From NCBI GenBank assembly GCA_963930655.1, contig OZ005607.1, positions 11,300,874-11,364,873 of the forward strand: a stretch of 64,000 nt of DNA, given 5' to 3'. The position numbers were made by a program, and so were the translations under genes. The stretch comes from Myrica gale (taxonomy: Eukaryota; Streptophyta; Magnoliopsida; Fagales; Myricaceae). The notes below the pieces were generated by a model. That model searched no databases. It was not told the origin of the DNA and was given only the letters and a program-made list of their open reading frames with translations. Of the stretch, positions 49,860 through 61,345 are shown in pieces (position 1 is the first letter of the stretch; every line of letters starts with the position of its first letter).

Positions 49860-50472
49860 TGTTAGAAATAAAATTTTTTATACTTGATAAGTGAGACATC
49901 CAATTATGAGAATACCCAATTGGATTTGTTATGTTAACTCATTTATATTTAAAATGTTACATAAGGAGGTTATTTATAACCCAAAAGTCTTACATGCCCA
50001 CATTGTCTAAGCAATGTGGGACTACACAATTCTCAACACTCCCCTGCAAACTCAAGGTGGAAAAACCGACAAACCTTAAGTTTGAAGTTACAAAAATAAT
50101 TACAGGGAAAATAATAACAAAAATTGTCGGTACTGAGCCGGGAAGTCGTCGATACTGAGTCAGGAGATTGCCGGTACTGAGCCGAAAAAGTTGCCAGTAC
50201 TGAGCCGGATGGTCGTCGATACTAAGCCGGGAGAAAGCCGGATAGTCGCCAGGAGGTAACCGGACTAAAGTCGAAAACCTTCTTCTGATACCATGTTAGA
50301 AGTAAAAAATTTTATACTTGATAAGTTAGACATCCAATTATGGGAATACCCAATTGGATTTGTTATGTTAACTCACTTATATTTAAAATGTTACATAAGG
50401 GGGTTATTTATAACCCAAAAGTCTCACATGCCCACATTGCCCAAGCAATGTGGGACTACACAATTCTCAACA
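49860..50472 (-). mobile_element. TRIM (miniature LTR retrotransposon), 613 bp
   Basis: Two 179-bp LTRs at 49860-50038 and 50294-50472, near identical, with TG...CA ends and a 5-bp duplication tatcc at 49855-49859 and 50473-50477. On the minus strand the first LTR is followed by TGGTATCAGAAG, a primer-binding site for initiator tRNA-Met. A purine-rich tract (TTTGCAGGGGAG) precedes the other LTR. The 255-bp interior has no gene and holds imperfect repeats of a gccggtactgagccgg unit. Each LTR carries a cccacattg...caatgtggg hairpin. Confidence 0.93.
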
Positions 50473-51002
50473 TATCCTGTCCCTCGAGGTTTTATAACAC
50501 CAAAAATAGGGGAAAGAAGAAAACTAGAGTCTTGGACGATGTAGATGAATGGAAAGGTTATGTAGACCATCACAAAGAGGTTTTGAGCTGCATTATGTGC
50601 GGGTTTAGTTAGCGAAGCTATCGCTTTATGTATCTCTATGCAATTGCCCCTAAAATTTTATATTCCTGCCCATATATATTTCTTGTAAAAATGATTTAGT
50701 TGGCAAAGTTAAGGAGTTGCAGTACTGACAGCTTTTAGATTTTGGTAGCTTTTTAGATTTTGCCCTCTTTCATATTAGGTGGAGAAAACAAATGCTTCTG
50801 GTATGCATGTAGAATCGCCTATTTTAGAACGTCATATCCCCAAGTGGAATAATAATATAACACTTCTCCTATTTCAACTTTCATCTATCGTATCTGAACC
50901 TACAATATTTTACTCATCTGCACATGTTTCTTGCCAAAAAGGACTTTTATTATTATTATATAAGGCAACCAATTGCAAACTGAATTACAACAAAATAAAT
51001 TA

Positions 51003-51120
51003 AGGACATGTTCGTTTTGGTGAGATTTTTAGGATTTGAAGTGTTTTGAGTATTTTTAGGTGATGTTTGAGTTTTATTGGTGTTTGTGTAAAAGATGTTG
51101 ACTTGTATTGATGTTTGTAA
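51003..51120. mobile_element. Tourist-like MITE interrupted by MULE-1
   Basis: Begins after TTA with aggacatgttcgttttg, like the terminus of the 23448-23818 element. It runs to the MULE-1 target site, and related sequence (attgagttgtattggtattcgtgtaaaa) resumes after 59220. The far terminus is not visible. Confidence 0.6.
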
Positions 51121-51129
51121 AAAAGGTAA

Positions 51130-51610
51130 GGCTAAAATGTTCCGTACGTCCCTGGGGTATGACCTTTTCCCAATTAGTCCTTAGGGTATTATTTTCCCTA
51201 AACATATCCCTGGGGTTTTGCCTTCTTCCCAGATGAGTCCTGCCGTCAACTTAATGGACGGAAGTGCTGACTTGGCTAACAGATTACACGTGTCAGCTGA
51301 CATGGCACGTTTAAAAATTGGGAAAAAAATAATGTGAAGCCAAGTGTTAATTGCATGCTGAAATGCCAAAAATGCCCCAAAATCCCCTAATTTGTTTCGC
51401 GAACCACCCCCCCAAATTACTTCCCCGAACCCCAAATGCCCAACTTCCCCGAACCCTAACTTCGCCGAACACAAATCCCCGACGGTCGCCGAGCACAAAT
51501 CTTGTCGTGAAGGTCACCGAAGACAAATCCTGCCGTGAACTCAGCTTCTGTGCTTCTTGGACCCATCGTGAAGCTCGAATAGCTGCTCTGCGAGAACCAT
51601 TTTCGAAAGG
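51130..51610 (+). repeat. MULE-1 left terminal inverted repeat
   Basis: Pairs with 58708-59211. Starts ggctaaaatgttccgtacgt. Contains an acacgtgtcagctgaca block and a C-rich segment (51408-51500). Likely holds the transposase promoter and transposase-binding site. Confidence 0.95.
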
Positions 51611-52375
51611 TACCACGTGATACTAAATTGGCTGAAATGATTTCTTTTGGAAAGTTAGCACTTGCTTGTCTGATTTGAGTTCATTATATAATTTTTGGTT
51701 GCATTGTGCTTCTGTGGCGTATGAGTGCCTTGACTAGTTAAGAAAGTTTTGTGGTCCACTGTAATGAATTAAAATTGGAGTCTGATGCAGTTGTTTAGAC
51801 GAAGAAAATGGGATGGGTGGTCCATTGTGTAGAGGGTCTCACATGTGGTCCCCATTTTTGTCTGTGTTGTTTGTTTTTGGTGGCTGTCCTGATGTGAATT
51901 TAGTGAATTTTAAATGTGATCCCCATTTTAAATGTTGTCCTGTTGTTGCAGTTTAAATCTTCATATCTTTTAGGAGTTCAATAAGCTGAAGTGGGAAAAT
52001 CTCGTTCTAATCAAAAGGTAAACAGTCCAGAGCAATATTATATTGTCTGTCTGTAATTTAAAGTTTTTGAGTGGAGGAGTGTTAGTCGAAGCTATTTTCG
52101 TAGCTTTTACTTGCCTGAAATTCTTCTTCTCCTGCATTATAATTAAGGTTTTAGATTAATTTGGTGCCTCAAGTGATGAGTTCCTGTCTGCTGCATATGT
52201 TGTAATAGGTGATGAATTAGACCTCTAAATGAAAGGAGTAGCTTACATAAATCTATTTTTTCATAACTTATTACATAAATCTATTATGGAGTTACATAAA
52301 TCTGATGAGTAGGAATCAGATACTAAACAAACTAACATAAAAAAAACAAATCGAAAGACTAAACAAGACACGAAA

Positions 52376-52575
52376 TCTGAAAACAGACTGATTACACTTG
52401 TCTTAAACTAATAATTTCAGTTAGAATTACTGTATCTCTAAGAACTAGTTTCCTCTAAATTTCTTCAAAAACTGTGTCTTATAACATGTATTTTTTTATA
52501 AAAATATTGCATTAGGTTGCAACAATTTTATTATGGCAGAGGAGGTACCTTTATAACCTCTCCAGTTTGCTGCAG
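52376..52575 (+). repeat. 200-bp direct duplication, copy 1, with a decoy transposase start
   Basis: Near-identical to 53213-53410, offset about 837 bp. The copy includes the start region of the transposase: ATG at 52533 followed by GCAGAGGAGGTACCTTTA and an immediate TAA. In copy 2 the same position is GAA and the frame stays open. Confidence 0.93.
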
Positions 52576-53212
52576 TATGGTGTATATAGCACTGGAGCTT
52601 AATTTGGACATGCATGTTTATCAACATCTTGAGCATTTTCTCTCTCTCTTGGACCCACCGAAAAGCTGTTTCTAACCATCATATGCTTGAAAATAGGCTT
52701 ATATAAGGCTGTTGATGGGTGGTAACACTTGGTTGCCACTTGAATTCCATATATCATGTGTCTGACTTAACCATGAGAAATGCTCTCAGTTCCATAACCA
52801 GATGCTAAAAGCTTGCAGTTGCAAGTCAAAGTCTATGTGATGTTAAACTAGGCAGGTAGCAACTCGAATGTTCCTTGTATTGTATTAGATGTCCTGTCAA
52901 TCATATGTTTCAGTTTGCTGAAAATTCCAGCTGGATTTTCTTTTTTTTTTTCTTTTTTTTTTGTTCCATATGAGATGAAAACTTGGATTATTATTTTAAA
53001 TTCTGAAGTACGTTTTCTCGTTTCCCTCACTCTTACGTAGATAGTAGATCTGTTTCTGCTGTGACGATGATAGTAGATCTGTCTATGTGACTTTCTCCAT
53101 AAATATAAATTTTTCTTAGGATCATGTGCCATGTTCATCTAATTTTTTTTAGGTATATGCAGAGCTTTGAAGGCACAAAATCTATCAAGTACTATTCCAC
53201 CAGAGTCACTTG

Positions 53213-53410
53213 TCTGAAAACACACTGATTACACTTGTCTTAAACTAATAATTTCAGTTAGAATTACTGTATCTCTAAGAACCAGTTTCCTCTAAATTTC
53301 TTCAAAAACTGTCTTATAACATGTATTTTTTTATAAAAATATTGCATTAGGTTGCAACAATTTTATTATGGCAGAGGAGGTACCTTTAGAACCTCTCCAG
53401 TTGACTGCAG
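53213..53410 (+). repeat. 200-bp direct duplication, copy 2, at the transposase start
   Basis: Contains the transposase ATG at 53368. Differs from copy 1 by a few substitutions and a two-base deletion. Confidence 0.93.
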
Positions 53411-56246
53411 CTGAGGCCGTTGATGATGAGGTTGTTAATGAAAAGCTTCCCGATCAGTGGCCACATGGAGTATTTGAAGATTCTATTGAGGAAGAGCGGG
53501 TTTTCAGTGCTCGTCATGATGATGATCAGGGAGATGATCCTGAGGAGTTAGATGATGCTAGGGTAGATAGAGAGCTGAGTGACTTCGAAGAATCTGATGA
53601 GGAAGACATAGATTTGTTTGGGGACACACCGTGTGTAGATGCTGAGGCTGGGCCAAGTGTAATAGGCAATGATCAAGAAAAAGCAAGAGGAAAGCGGCCT
53701 ATTGTTGATGAGGAGGACGTGGGAACTAATCAGGAACCTACAAATGATGTGCATGGTAAAGCGAGGAAGGCTTCTATGGAATGGTTTGGATGTGGGTCTA
53801 CATGTGGAGCTGACGTGGAGGATCCAGTGGCCTCAGATAGTGAGGTATCTAAAAGTACAAGTGAAAATGATGACTCCGACAGCGATGGGCCCAGGAGGCC
53901 AAAATGTAAGGACTTTCATGAAGATGAGTTAAAAGGCAGGGTCCACTTGGAAAGCGGGATGAGGTTTAGGGATTTCGGAATATTTAAGGAGGCCTTAAAG
54001 CTATTTGGAGTTCAAAGGCACTTTGATTTCAAGTACATTAAAAATGATAAGCTTCGGGTCACTGCAGTTTGCAAGAGGGCATGTGGGCGGAAGATACATG
54101 CGTCTTTCATGTACCATAAAGACGCTGTTCAGATCAAGCATTTTCAGCCGAGACATCAATGCGGCGCGCATCACAAGAACATGAAGTTGAACTACAAATT
54201 CACGGCTGCACATTATTTGGAGATTGTACGGGATGACCCTAATATCCCACCTACAGCTTTGGCTAACCATATACGGAGGGAGTTCCACGTTTGTGTTTCG
54301 AAGAATCACGTGTACCGGGCGAAGAAGCTAGCATTGGAAATGATCTACGGGAAGCACGCTGATCAGTACAAGTATGTGTACGACTACTGCGAAGCCCTAA
54401 TTCAGAGCAATCCTGGTACTTGTGTCAAAGTCCACAAAGATGGTCCACGTTTTCAGCGTATCTATGTGCGCCTTGACGCCTGCAAACGGGGCTTTATGGC
54501 TGGTTGTCGACCTGTTATTGTGTTGGATGGTTGTCATCTAAAGGGACCCTTCGGCGGACAGCTGCTTTGTGCAGTTGGAAAAGACGCAAACGACGATATG
54601 TATCCTCTAGCGTTTGCTGTTTGTGAAGTGGAACGTCGGTCATCATGGACGTGGTTTATTCAAACTTTGATGGAGGATATTGGGGACGAGCGTGCTTGGA
54701 CATGGATGTCAGATCGCCAAAAGGTAACACTTGACCTCACACCACCTATTCGATGAAATGTTTCTCGACTACCATCGTGTTTCTTGACTTAATTCTTTTG
54801 TCTTTGTCAGGGTCTACGGGAGTCATTGGAGGCTTTAGTCCCTAATGAAGAGCAACGACATTGTGTCCGACACTTGCATGCAAATGTGAAATCGCAAGGG
54901 TTTCGAGGCAAACCGGTCAAAGATGCATTGTGGAGGGCAGCTCGATCATGTACCAAAATTATCTTCAAGCAGAACATGGAGATTTTGAAGGGGGTCATTG
55001 CGGGGGCCTATGAATATTTGTCGAAGGTGGATCCAAAGGGATGGTCGAAGCATGCTTTCAAGACATCAACTAAATGTGATATTCTCCTATCCAATATTGC
55101 GGAGACCTTTAACTCGAGGATCAAAGAGGCACGGGACAAGCCTGTATTGACTATGCTGGACGTGATTAGAAGAATGCTGATGAATCGTTTTAAACAGAAA
55201 AGATTAGGAATTTCAAAGGCCAATTGGGAGATATGCCCCCGTATTTAAAGAAAGCTTGAAAGAAACAAGAGCATGACAATCAATTTCTTGAGTCTCTGGA
55301 GTGACGAAACTACATATGAAGTTGACACAGCGGATGCTGACCGAAAGCTAGTGAACATTGGTCAAAGAATTTGCTCTTGTGGCCGATGGCAACTGACAGG
55401 AATTCCTTGTGAGCATGCGTGTACTGCCATATTCGCAGAAAAGCTCTTACCAAAGGACTTTGTAGACGATTGCTACCGTAAGGCAGCATATGAGGCAGCG
55501 TACTCACATGTAATATATGCCATACCAGGTGCTGATCTATGGCCGCAATCAACATCTGGTCCACTTCAACCACCGGTATGGAGGGTAATGCCCAGAAGGC
55601 CTAAGAAAGCTCGGGTTAGAGCAGAGGATGAGCCACATGATGAGTATCATGTCACAAGAAGGGGGCTCCCTGTACGGTGCGGTAAATGTTTAGTAGAGGG
55701 GCACAATGCACGGTCATGCAATAAACCGGAAAATCCTAACCGAAGGATTTATCCAAAGAAGCCATCAAAGAAAAAGGAGCAACCTCAAGTACGAAATTTC
55801 AATGGTTTTGCATTTACGTCTATTTATTTTATATGTATTTGTGACATGTTTGACAATAACTTGCAATTGCACAGAATGGTGACGGCCAGCCAGGGACTTC
55901 TACAGAAGTAAGTAGACAAAAGACCGGAAAAAGGAAGAGGGTCGCAACTCAGCATGTGACGCAGGTTCGATTATTTGAAAATGATCTAACTCTATGGTAT
56001 ACATTTGGAGCATCATCTTGTTACTAATTACCAGAATATGATGCAATGCAAGACGTACTAGAATCGTCCCAAGCACACGCCTCTCAACCATCGTCGTCTT
56101 TATCACAACCTGTTCAGTCAGTTTCAAAGAGTAAAAGGAGTAACCCACGCAAAAAGGGTGAAGGTCAATCACAGCCAATCCCTTTGAGGCGATCTCCGCG
56201 GAAGAAGGCTGCAGTGCAAACAACTGATCTAACTTGTAATGAATAA
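53368..56246 (+). pseudogene. Mutator-like transposase (one nonsense codon)
   Basis: Exon 1 53368-54723 (452 codons), intron 54724-54810, exon 2 54811-55788, exon 3 55875-55964, and a short uncertain last exon after 56034. An acidic N-terminus is followed by a MuDR-type DNA-binding domain (about 198-265, FRDFGIFKEALKLFGVQR; CGRKIHASF). The MULE catalytic domain has IVLDGCHLKGPFGG (Asp387), WMSDRQKGL (Asp449) and NIAETFN (Glu550), consistent with a DDE triad. SWIM zinc finger C640-x-C642-x9-C652-x-H654. A CCHC knuckle (CGKCLVEGHNARSC) precedes a basic tail (RRSPRKK). TAA at 55246-55248 (codon 598, CPRI-stop) is in frame between the catalytic and SWIM regions and would remove the SWIM domain. 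The frame is otherwise intact. It would bind the terminal repeats and catalyse cut-and-paste transposition. Confidence 0.92.
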
Positions 56247-57123
56247 ACAATGTTTTTTTTTGGAATTGTGTTGTTGTTGAAATCTGAATTGTAATGTGCT
56301 TTTGATTTGGAGTGGTCCTACCAGCAAGGCGAACAAAGACATGTTGCTTGATTCCTCTGCAACCAAAGCAGTTCTTCAGTATTGTTAGTACTAATATTCT
56401 TTTGGCCAAAAAGGCGACCGACAGAAACCCACGAAACATGAACATATATACCTATTACATATTAAACTCTTTCCTTTGAACAACGCTCACAAAAAGCTAG
56501 CGATAACAAACTTTCTGATAACGCTATTAGTTCACATACGTGTGGTGGTGGGTGATCCGGGCCCTAACGAGATTAGTTCCCCAGTTTCCTTCACCTCTTT
56601 GTCGCATGCCCATTTGCTTCAGTGAGTGGACACAACATCTCTCTCTCTCTCTCAAGAAAGGTGGTAATGAGATGGAGCAATTAAAGTAAAAAGACCCATG
56701 GAAGCAGGGAGATCTTTCTCTGTAGTCGGGGAGATTATAGGAATCTATGCCTGCTTGCCATAAGTTTGTTCGATTGCCAAAGAGACTGGACCCACTCAAT
56801 GCACTCATACACCCAAACAAACCGAAGGAACAACGACAAGGGCAACTACAGGCGACATCAACACCAACATTTTTAACAATCTCTCCCTCTCTCTTGTTGT
56901 TCAGTTTTCTTTCGGCTCAAGATTTAGCAACTGCAGACATGAGCTTAATAGGTAAATCCGTACAAATAGATCAACGAGAATTCAGTTGAATTAGTGCGGC
57001 TTATCCCATACTAAATTAGACATAAATTGTGCATGTGAAATCCTAGACTAGACACAAATGGTTCAAGAACTTATCCGTTAGCTACAAATTACATCAAACT
57101 ATAATTCCATAATCCTACATTGA
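56247..57123. other. MULE-1 intergenic spacer
   Basis: Between the convergent transposase and GRF genes. A CT run (56638-56660) and short unrecognised frames; no gene. Confidence 0.5.
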
Positions 57124-57781
57124 TCAACAACAAAGCAACAGAAGTACACAACCGAAGAACATCCAGGAGCCCAACAATCCAGCCTTAAATCGCCTCTCCT
57201 TTGCCTTTTGTTTACGGAGCTGCTCCTGAAGGATTTGGACTTGATTTTGTACGATCTTCACTTTATCCTCTGAGATATTCAGTTTGTCCTCTAAGATCTT
57301 CTCTTTATCCTCTGAAAACTTCACTTTATCTTCTAAGATCTTCACCTTCCTCAGTAGGGCAGGAAGAGCTTCTTCCCTATGCACAGGAGCTTCATCAATC
57401 CATTCAAAATATCCACAAGCCAAATGTCTCTGCAATGAAACAAAGATAAATGAACTGTGGTAAGAATATGATCCACTAACCTTCCAACAATTAATACCAC
57501 TAACTCATAATATGATCCAGAGACTTGCACAACCAAAGACGTTCAACATTCAACATACTATGAATTTATGCACTAACTCATAAATTAACAGAAACTCATA
57601 CGCTAACCTGGCCACTTGAGTAACGCGGGCAACCAAAAAATCTTCTGCCCAGATTCCCCTCTGTCCTGCTTGTCCTCATTCTTGCTTTGATGCCGCAAAA
57701 GCAAAGACTTTCAACCTCCACCTCCAACGATGACACTTCCTGCCTGCCATTGCTAACAGAAGAGGACGACGCACTTTTCAT
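57124..57781 (-). CDS. GRF zinc-finger protein with coiled coil and tail anchor (MULE-1 second gene)
   Basis: Two exons on the minus strand, 57781-57608 and 57429-57124, GT-AG intron, 480 nt, 159 aa. A Ser-rich N-terminus is followed by a GRF zinc finger: C27-F-C29-G, RTSRTEGNLGRRFFGC51, then C63-GYFEW-IDE across the splice. Residues about 75-135 are a charged heptad-rich helix with repeated ILEDKV/SEDK units, so a coiled coil. The last 20 residues (GLLGSWMFFGCVLLLLC core) are hydrophobic, a C-terminal membrane anchor. The length and order match At4g04775-like plant proteins, whose function is unknown; GRF fingers elsewhere bind single-stranded nucleic acid. Intact and convergent with the transposase, with the right terminal repeat as probable promoter. 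A role in transposition is inference. Confidence 0.88.
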
Positions 57782-58707
57782 TGCCTTTTTTACATATCAG
57801 AAACAATTCAATTATAAGTCCACATTCCCACAATCATGATGAATAGTAGATGCTACACAACCAAGGATATACTTCGTCATATACACGTGCGATACAAAGG
57901 CCAGAAACTACACGCAGTAAAAATTTAACATGACCAAACTTAATTAGAATTTTAAGACCCAATGTGATCTTTACCTAATTACAGTCACGTACTGCAAATT
58001 CATAACCTCGTTATGACCAATAGCATACTGCGGAATTAGATGTTCAAGTTTGAAGGTGCTATAATTTAAGCATTTCAAATTACAAGCGCAGACAGCCCTA
58101 AGCAATTCAATAACAGCCAAGGTACTGATTAAATCTTCAGAGCTTAGGATAGGATGAATGGCAATGACGATGAAGATGTTCTTCTGCCCATTGGACACAA
58201 CATTATGTTTAAGACCATTCTTTGCTTTTTCATTCGGTCCAAAGCTTTGGATCATGACTGCCATAATCCTCTAACTAGTGACATGCATAGACCAATAGGA
58301 GAGTGGCATTTTCCTTTAGGACATAACTGGAATGCACTTGTACCAATCCGCCTTTATTGGGTGATCTATACTTATTCCCCTTGAATTATTATCCCCGTTG
58401 CAATTTTTCCTCCCAACTACCAATTTCGTCACTTAGCCCTCCAAACCAACTCCTTATTTGTAAGTACCCCTCTAGACCCTAAATTTTCCTTTCAAGAGTC
58501 AAGCCTGGTCCAAATTCTGTATAAAATATATATTTCTCTTTGAAAAATCATTACCTTTTCAAAATCTCAAACTTATTCAGGTTACCGCTGCAAGTAAATT
58601 CAGTTATCCAAACATATTGATTAACAGTGAAACGAAATCACGTGCCTCGTGAGTTGCAACATTGAGTCAATACGTGATAGATCAGAAACTGAAAACAAAA
58701 GAAATAA
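57782..58707. other. Upstream region of the GRF gene inside MULE-1
   Basis: No gene recognised. Presumably 5' leader and spacer to the right terminal repeat. The segment 58385-58500 (cttagccctccaaac) resembles terminal sequences of other plant foldback elements and may be a fragment of one. Confidence 0.4.
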
Positions 58708-59211
58708 CCTTTCGAAAATAGTTCTCGTAGAGCAGCTGTTCGCACCTTCCAAAAACCTTCGAGCTTCACGATGGGTCCAAGAAGCACAGAAGCTGAGTTC
58801 ACGGCGGGATTTGTCTTCGGCGACCTTCATGATAAGATTTGTGCTCGGCGACCGTTGGGGATTTGTGTTCGGCGAAGTTAGGGTTCGGGGAAGTTGGGCA
58901 TTTGGGGTTCGGGGAAGTAATTTGGGGGGGTGGTTCGCGAAACAAATTAGGGGATTTTGGGGCATTTTTGGCATTTCAGCATGCAATTACACACGTGGCT
59001 TCACTTTATTTTTTTTCCAATTTTTAAACGTGCCATGTCAGCTGACACGTGTAATTTGTTAGCCAAGCCAGCACTTCCGTCCATTAAGTTGACGGCAGGA
59101 CTTATCTGGGAAGAAGGAAAAACCCCAGGGATATGTTTAGGGAAAATAATACCCTAAGGACTAAATTGGGAAAAAAGGTCATACCCCAGGGACGTACGGA
59201 GCATTTTAGCC
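58708..59211 (-). repeat. MULE-1 right terminal inverted repeat
   Basis: Inverted copy of 51130-51610 with scattered substitutions and one 20-odd-bp length difference. Ends cattttagcc next to the target duplication. Confidence 0.95.
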
Positions 59212-59283
59212 AAAAGGTAATATTGAGTTGTATTGGTATTCGTGTAAAAGTAGTATTGAGATTGTAATTTTAAAAAGTTGGAT

Positions 59284-61345
59284 TCATATTCTTAAGATTT
59301 TGACAAAGCAAATATGTCTTAAATGTTTGGAAAGGCTAAAAGAGTCCCAAAAACCAAAATAACTAGAATATGCTGCCCACTTAGCTAAAGAGTGGGCGAA
59401 CAAGTTTTGATTCCGAAGATCAGCTATGACATGCTCAATAATCCAACTGGGTTGATTGTGCACTTTAGAAACTTCATTGGATAGAATAAGGTAGTTAGTT
59501 TCAAAGGAAGTGTTGAGCCAATCCTTTTGCCGAGCTAATTCCAGAACTTTGACCAGAGCAGAGGTCTCACCCTCAAGTGGATCCTGACAAGATATTTGCT
59601 CCGTGTATGTCATATAGAGGCAGTGGCGGAGCCAGAAACCCAATTAATGGGGGGCAAACTTTTAAGAAAAAATGACAAAAAAATTTTTTACTACTTAATG
59701 CAAAAAAATGTCTTAAGAGTATAAATAAAAAAAAATTAAGGACTAAAAACACTAAAAATATTGAAATACACGTACCGTACTATTTGCTGATACTGAGTGG
59801 TGACATTAAAGATTAAATTCTTATTGTTCAAGACACCAATAGAGCATCAACTAATCAGACAAACAAAAGTATTTATATATATATATATTCTTTGTAAAAC
59901 AAAACACATAAATGAAATAAAGTATTTTCAGCAATATAACTTTTTACTTCCATGAATGAAGTACTTATTTTTGTTGCCAGAAAGGATGTGCCTTATGCTC
60001 AAATAAGTCCTGCTGAATTTGTTGGGATATGTAAAAAGAAAACATAACACATAAATGAGAAAAATAAACAATTACTGTATTTCTATTATTCTTGAAAGAA
60101 ACAATAACAAATCAAAGCATATTGGAAAAAGAAGCCAAATTATCCAAAGTTCAAGAAGAATCCAAGTTCCAATGGCATAAAAATGCTTCTCACCCTTGCT
60201 ATAATTTTTTTTGTGTGACAGTACTATTGAACACGGGCTTCTCAAGAGTGGAATCTCTATCAATAATAAAATAACCCGAAATTGCAAGGAGAAAATACAT
60301 ACTTGGTAAATGATAATAGAAAAAAAATTTGGACAAAAAGTTCAATCTTAACATCCAAATAACTATTCTACTCCCCTTACAAAATGAGAAAACAGAAAAA
60401 TCGTAGTTCAAAGTGCCCATTACTTGGCTAAATTAATGACTAAAATTTTGAAGAAATAGATTTATAACTTGATCCAAACGTCACAAATTACAATGGAAAA
60501 GAAGTTCCACCTTTAGAGAAAGACAATTAAAAACAAGTTAATCTCATGGGCTATGAAAAATCAGACCTAAACAAACAAAAGATAGATGAAAATGAGTCTT
60601 ACTTCAACTTTGGATTTTCATAAATTGTAGAGAAGTCAGACATTTAAAATTAGATGTTGATAGTGACAATAAAATGATATAACCAATTATTCTCTAGTAA
60701 GTAAAGATGGTGACACCACCCCCTTTCTCAGTATTTGCGATATCCAAATTCTCAACCAAGTCCAACATAAAAGACAAAAGAACAAAAAAAAAGCTGTACT
60801 AGAATAGTGAAAACATTTATTTCAATTATTACAACACACAACGATTATCAGGAATCAGGAGAAATATATGAAATATTTGTCGCAAAATTCACGACAACGT
60901 CGACAAGTTAATATAGGATTTCAAATTTTGACATAAATAAATATCTTTCTGCTTATTCTTTTAATTTGATTTTGAGGTATTGGGCTGCTTGGATTTTACG
61001 GGGGGCGGGCTGATTCATCTAGGGGCAAGCATAATTTTTATTTGCCCAAGGGGGGCAAACCTAATAAAAAAAAAAAAAAAAAAAACACATAGTAAAAAAA
61101 AATTTTGGGGGAGCCAACCGGGGCAATGGCCCCGGTTCGCCCCCCCCTCCCTCCGCCGATGTATAGAGGGAGCCTCCGTGGTCTAGAAAGGAGACAGCGA
61201 GAGCGGAAAACCAGTCTCTAATAGCTACGTCAATATTGCACTTCAAGGACTTACTTCTTCGATATGCATAACATTTGGAATCTTTCAGACGGGAGGAAAC
61301 AACTTTTCGCAAACTATAGATGAAGAAGGTTAATGTTTTCACCAA
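59284..61345 (-). pseudogene. LINE RNase H domain remnant, split by a hAT element
   Basis: The minus strand encodes the start of a LINE RNase H domain at 61345-61170 (LKCNIDVAIRD, ALAVSFLDHGGSLY). After the inserted element (59621-61161) it encodes the rest at 59620-59284 (EGETSALVKVLELARQKDW, PSWIIEHVIADLRN, FAHSLAKWAA). No complete LINE is present. A truncated retroelement fossil. Confidence 0.8.
59621..61161. mobile_element. hAT-type non-autonomous element (1,541 bp)
   Basis: Exact 8-bp duplication tatagagg at 59613-59620 and 61162-61169. Ends cagtggcggagcca and ...tccctccgccgatg are short imperfect inverted repeats of the CA..GGCGGAGCC type. Subterminal ggggggcaaac motifs recur near both ends. 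No transposase recognised. Confidence 0.87.

Larger units (their letters stand above)
51130..59211 (+). mobile_element. MULE-1: Mutator-like element with transposase and GRF gene (8,082 bp)
   Basis: Perfect 9-bp target duplication aaaaggtaa at 51121-51129 and 59212-59220. Terminal inverted repeats 51130-51610 (481 bp) and 58708-59211 (504 bp) start ggctaaaatg and are about 95% identical by eye. The right one has a roughly 23-bp extra segment near its inner end. Gene order: transposase (+) from about 53368, then the GRF-domain gene (-) at 57124-57781, convergent, each pointing inward from its own terminal repeat. The layout parallels mudrA/mudrB in maize MuDR. Confidence 0.96.

Noticed and set aside
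58621-59157. Several 60-137-aa frames on both strands, also at 51181-51620.
   Set aside because: They are translations of the MULE-1 terminal inverted repeats and therefore occur as mirror pairs; not genes.
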